Positions 6,581 through 6,801 of a stretch of 6,801 bases of DNA are shown one piece after another; the stretch's first letter is position 1; each line of letters opens with the position of its first letter. The DNA comes from Victivallaceae bacterium (GTDB taxonomy: Bacteria > Verrucomicrobiota > Lentisphaeria > Victivallales > Victivallaceae): positions 1 through 6,801 of the forward strand of contig JAQVVK010000115.1 in assembly GCA_028698975.1 (NCBI GenBank). Reading direction: 5' to 3'. The notes below the pieces were generated by a model. The model worked only from the letters and a program-made list of their open reading frames with translations. It had not been told where the DNA came from and did no database searches. Both the position numbers and the translations under genes were made by a program.

Positions 6581-6657
6581 GGGGCTGTAGCTCAGTTGGC
6601 TAGAGCGATACGTTCGCATCGTATAGGTCATGGGTTCGACTCCCACCAGCTCCACCA
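6581..6657 (+). tRNA. tRNA-Ala (anticodon CGC)
   Basis: A 77-nt cloverleaf can be folded, with the 3' CCA encoded. The acceptor stem GGGGCTG/CAGCTCC contains the G3-U70 wobble that specifies alanine. The D arm is GCTC/GAGC with a nine-base loop. The anticodon stem ATACG/CGTAT encloses TTCGCAT, giving anticodon CGC for GCG codons. The T arm ATGGG/CCCAC encloses TTCGACT, with an A-C mismatch at 49-65. The discriminator base is A. Alanine identity rests on both the anticodon and G3-U70. Confidence 0.97.
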
Positions 6658-6677
6658 TTTTAGCATTTAAGTCGCTG

Positions 6678-6706
6678 AAGGACAGGATTTTAACAATCCT
6701 GTCCTT
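6678..6706 (+). terminator. Perfect 12-bp hairpin downstream of tRNA-Ala, probable terminator
   Basis: AAGGACAGGATT (6678-6689) and AATCCTGTCCTT (6695-6706) pair perfectly around the five-base loop TTAAC, starting 21 nt after the tRNA. Position and strength suggest it ends the tRNA transcript or marks its processed 3' boundary. However, only one further T follows the stem before GTG, so it is not a classic Rho-independent terminator in either direction. Confidence 0.5.
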
Positions 6707-6737
6707 TGTGCTGTAAAGCCCTTGCGCCGGGGCGTTT

Positions 6738-6786
6738 GCGAACGGGAAAGCACTTCCCTTCGCGCCGGACGGAGAATGCCTCTCCG
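6738..6786. repeat. Two further inverted repeats at the right edge
   Basis: GCGAA-C-GGGAA (6738-6748) pairs with TTCCCTTCGC (6754-6763) around AGCAC, with one bulged C. Directly after it, CGGAGA (6770-6775) pairs with TCTCCG (6781-6786) around ATGCC. No gene is supported in 6658-6801. These structures could be an intergenic repeat element or the lead-in to a gene beyond the window. Confidence 0.4.
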
Positions 6787-6801
6787 GCACGGATTCCGGC
6801 A

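Noticed and set aside
6236..6790. A 184-codon minus-strand frame running across the tRNA and the sigma gene 5' end
   Set aside because: It reads the antisense of tRNA-Ala (the VELVGVEPMTYTMRTYRS stretch is a typical tRNA-derived false protein), then overlaps the sigma gene out of frame.
1..6801. CRISPR arrays, insertion sequences or prophage genes
   Set aside because: No regularly spaced repeats, transposase motifs or phage proteins are visible in either strand.

Overview
The window is an ordinary-looking bacterial chromosomal segment dominated by one minus-strand gene cluster: a redox-controlled [FeFe]-hydrogenase operon, rex-hydC-hydB-hydA (positions 4835 down to 1, with hydA running off the left edge). 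A minus-strand sigma-70-family sigma factor gene (6395-4998) lies upstream, and a plus-strand tRNA-Ala(CGC) gene (6581-6657) lies near the right edge. Coding DNA is GC-rich with G/C-biased third codon positions, while the intergenic gaps are AT-rich. The combination points to an anaerobic, fermentative bacterium that evolves hydrogen. Protein style (Rex with a VRKDLSITG helix, a trimeric NADH-linked hydrogenase, a shortened RpoD-like sigma) would suit a gut or sediment lineage such as Lentisphaerota/Victivallales or a relative. That placement is a weak guess from the sequences alone.

Layout, read in the direction of transcription on the minus strand. The sigma factor gene has its own promoter candidate (TTGAAA-16-TACATT) and a small hairpin just before its start codon. 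About 160 bp of AT-rich DNA follows, holding a weak terminator-like structure, a perfect 22-bp palindrome (4918-4939) and a promoter candidate for rex (TTGAAA-16-TATTTT). Then come rex, hydC (NuoE-like), hydB (NuoF-like) and hydA (catalytic subunit), separated by 38, 31 and 28 nt, which is typical of one transcript. At least the last ~15-20 codons of hydA are outside the window.

How it works together. HydA carries the H-cluster and four accessory Fe-S sites. HydB carries the FMN/NAD(H) site and several Fe-S clusters. HydC adds a [2Fe-2S] thioredoxin-like subunit. Together they match the HydABC-type, group A3, cytoplasmic hydrogenase family, whose studied members couple NADH and reduced ferredoxin oxidation to H2 formation (electron bifurcation or confurcation). 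Rex senses the NADH/NAD+ ratio, so placing rex first in the operon would let the cell raise hydrogenase expression when NADH accumulates.

I do not see a clearly undescribed system. The points most worth a second look are regulatory: the non-canonical palindrome and extra half-site around the rex promoter, a histidine in the -10-recognition helix of the sigma factor, a hairpin that appears to sit between a distant Shine-Dalgarno and the sigma start codon, and strong hairpins without U-tracts downstream of the tRNA.
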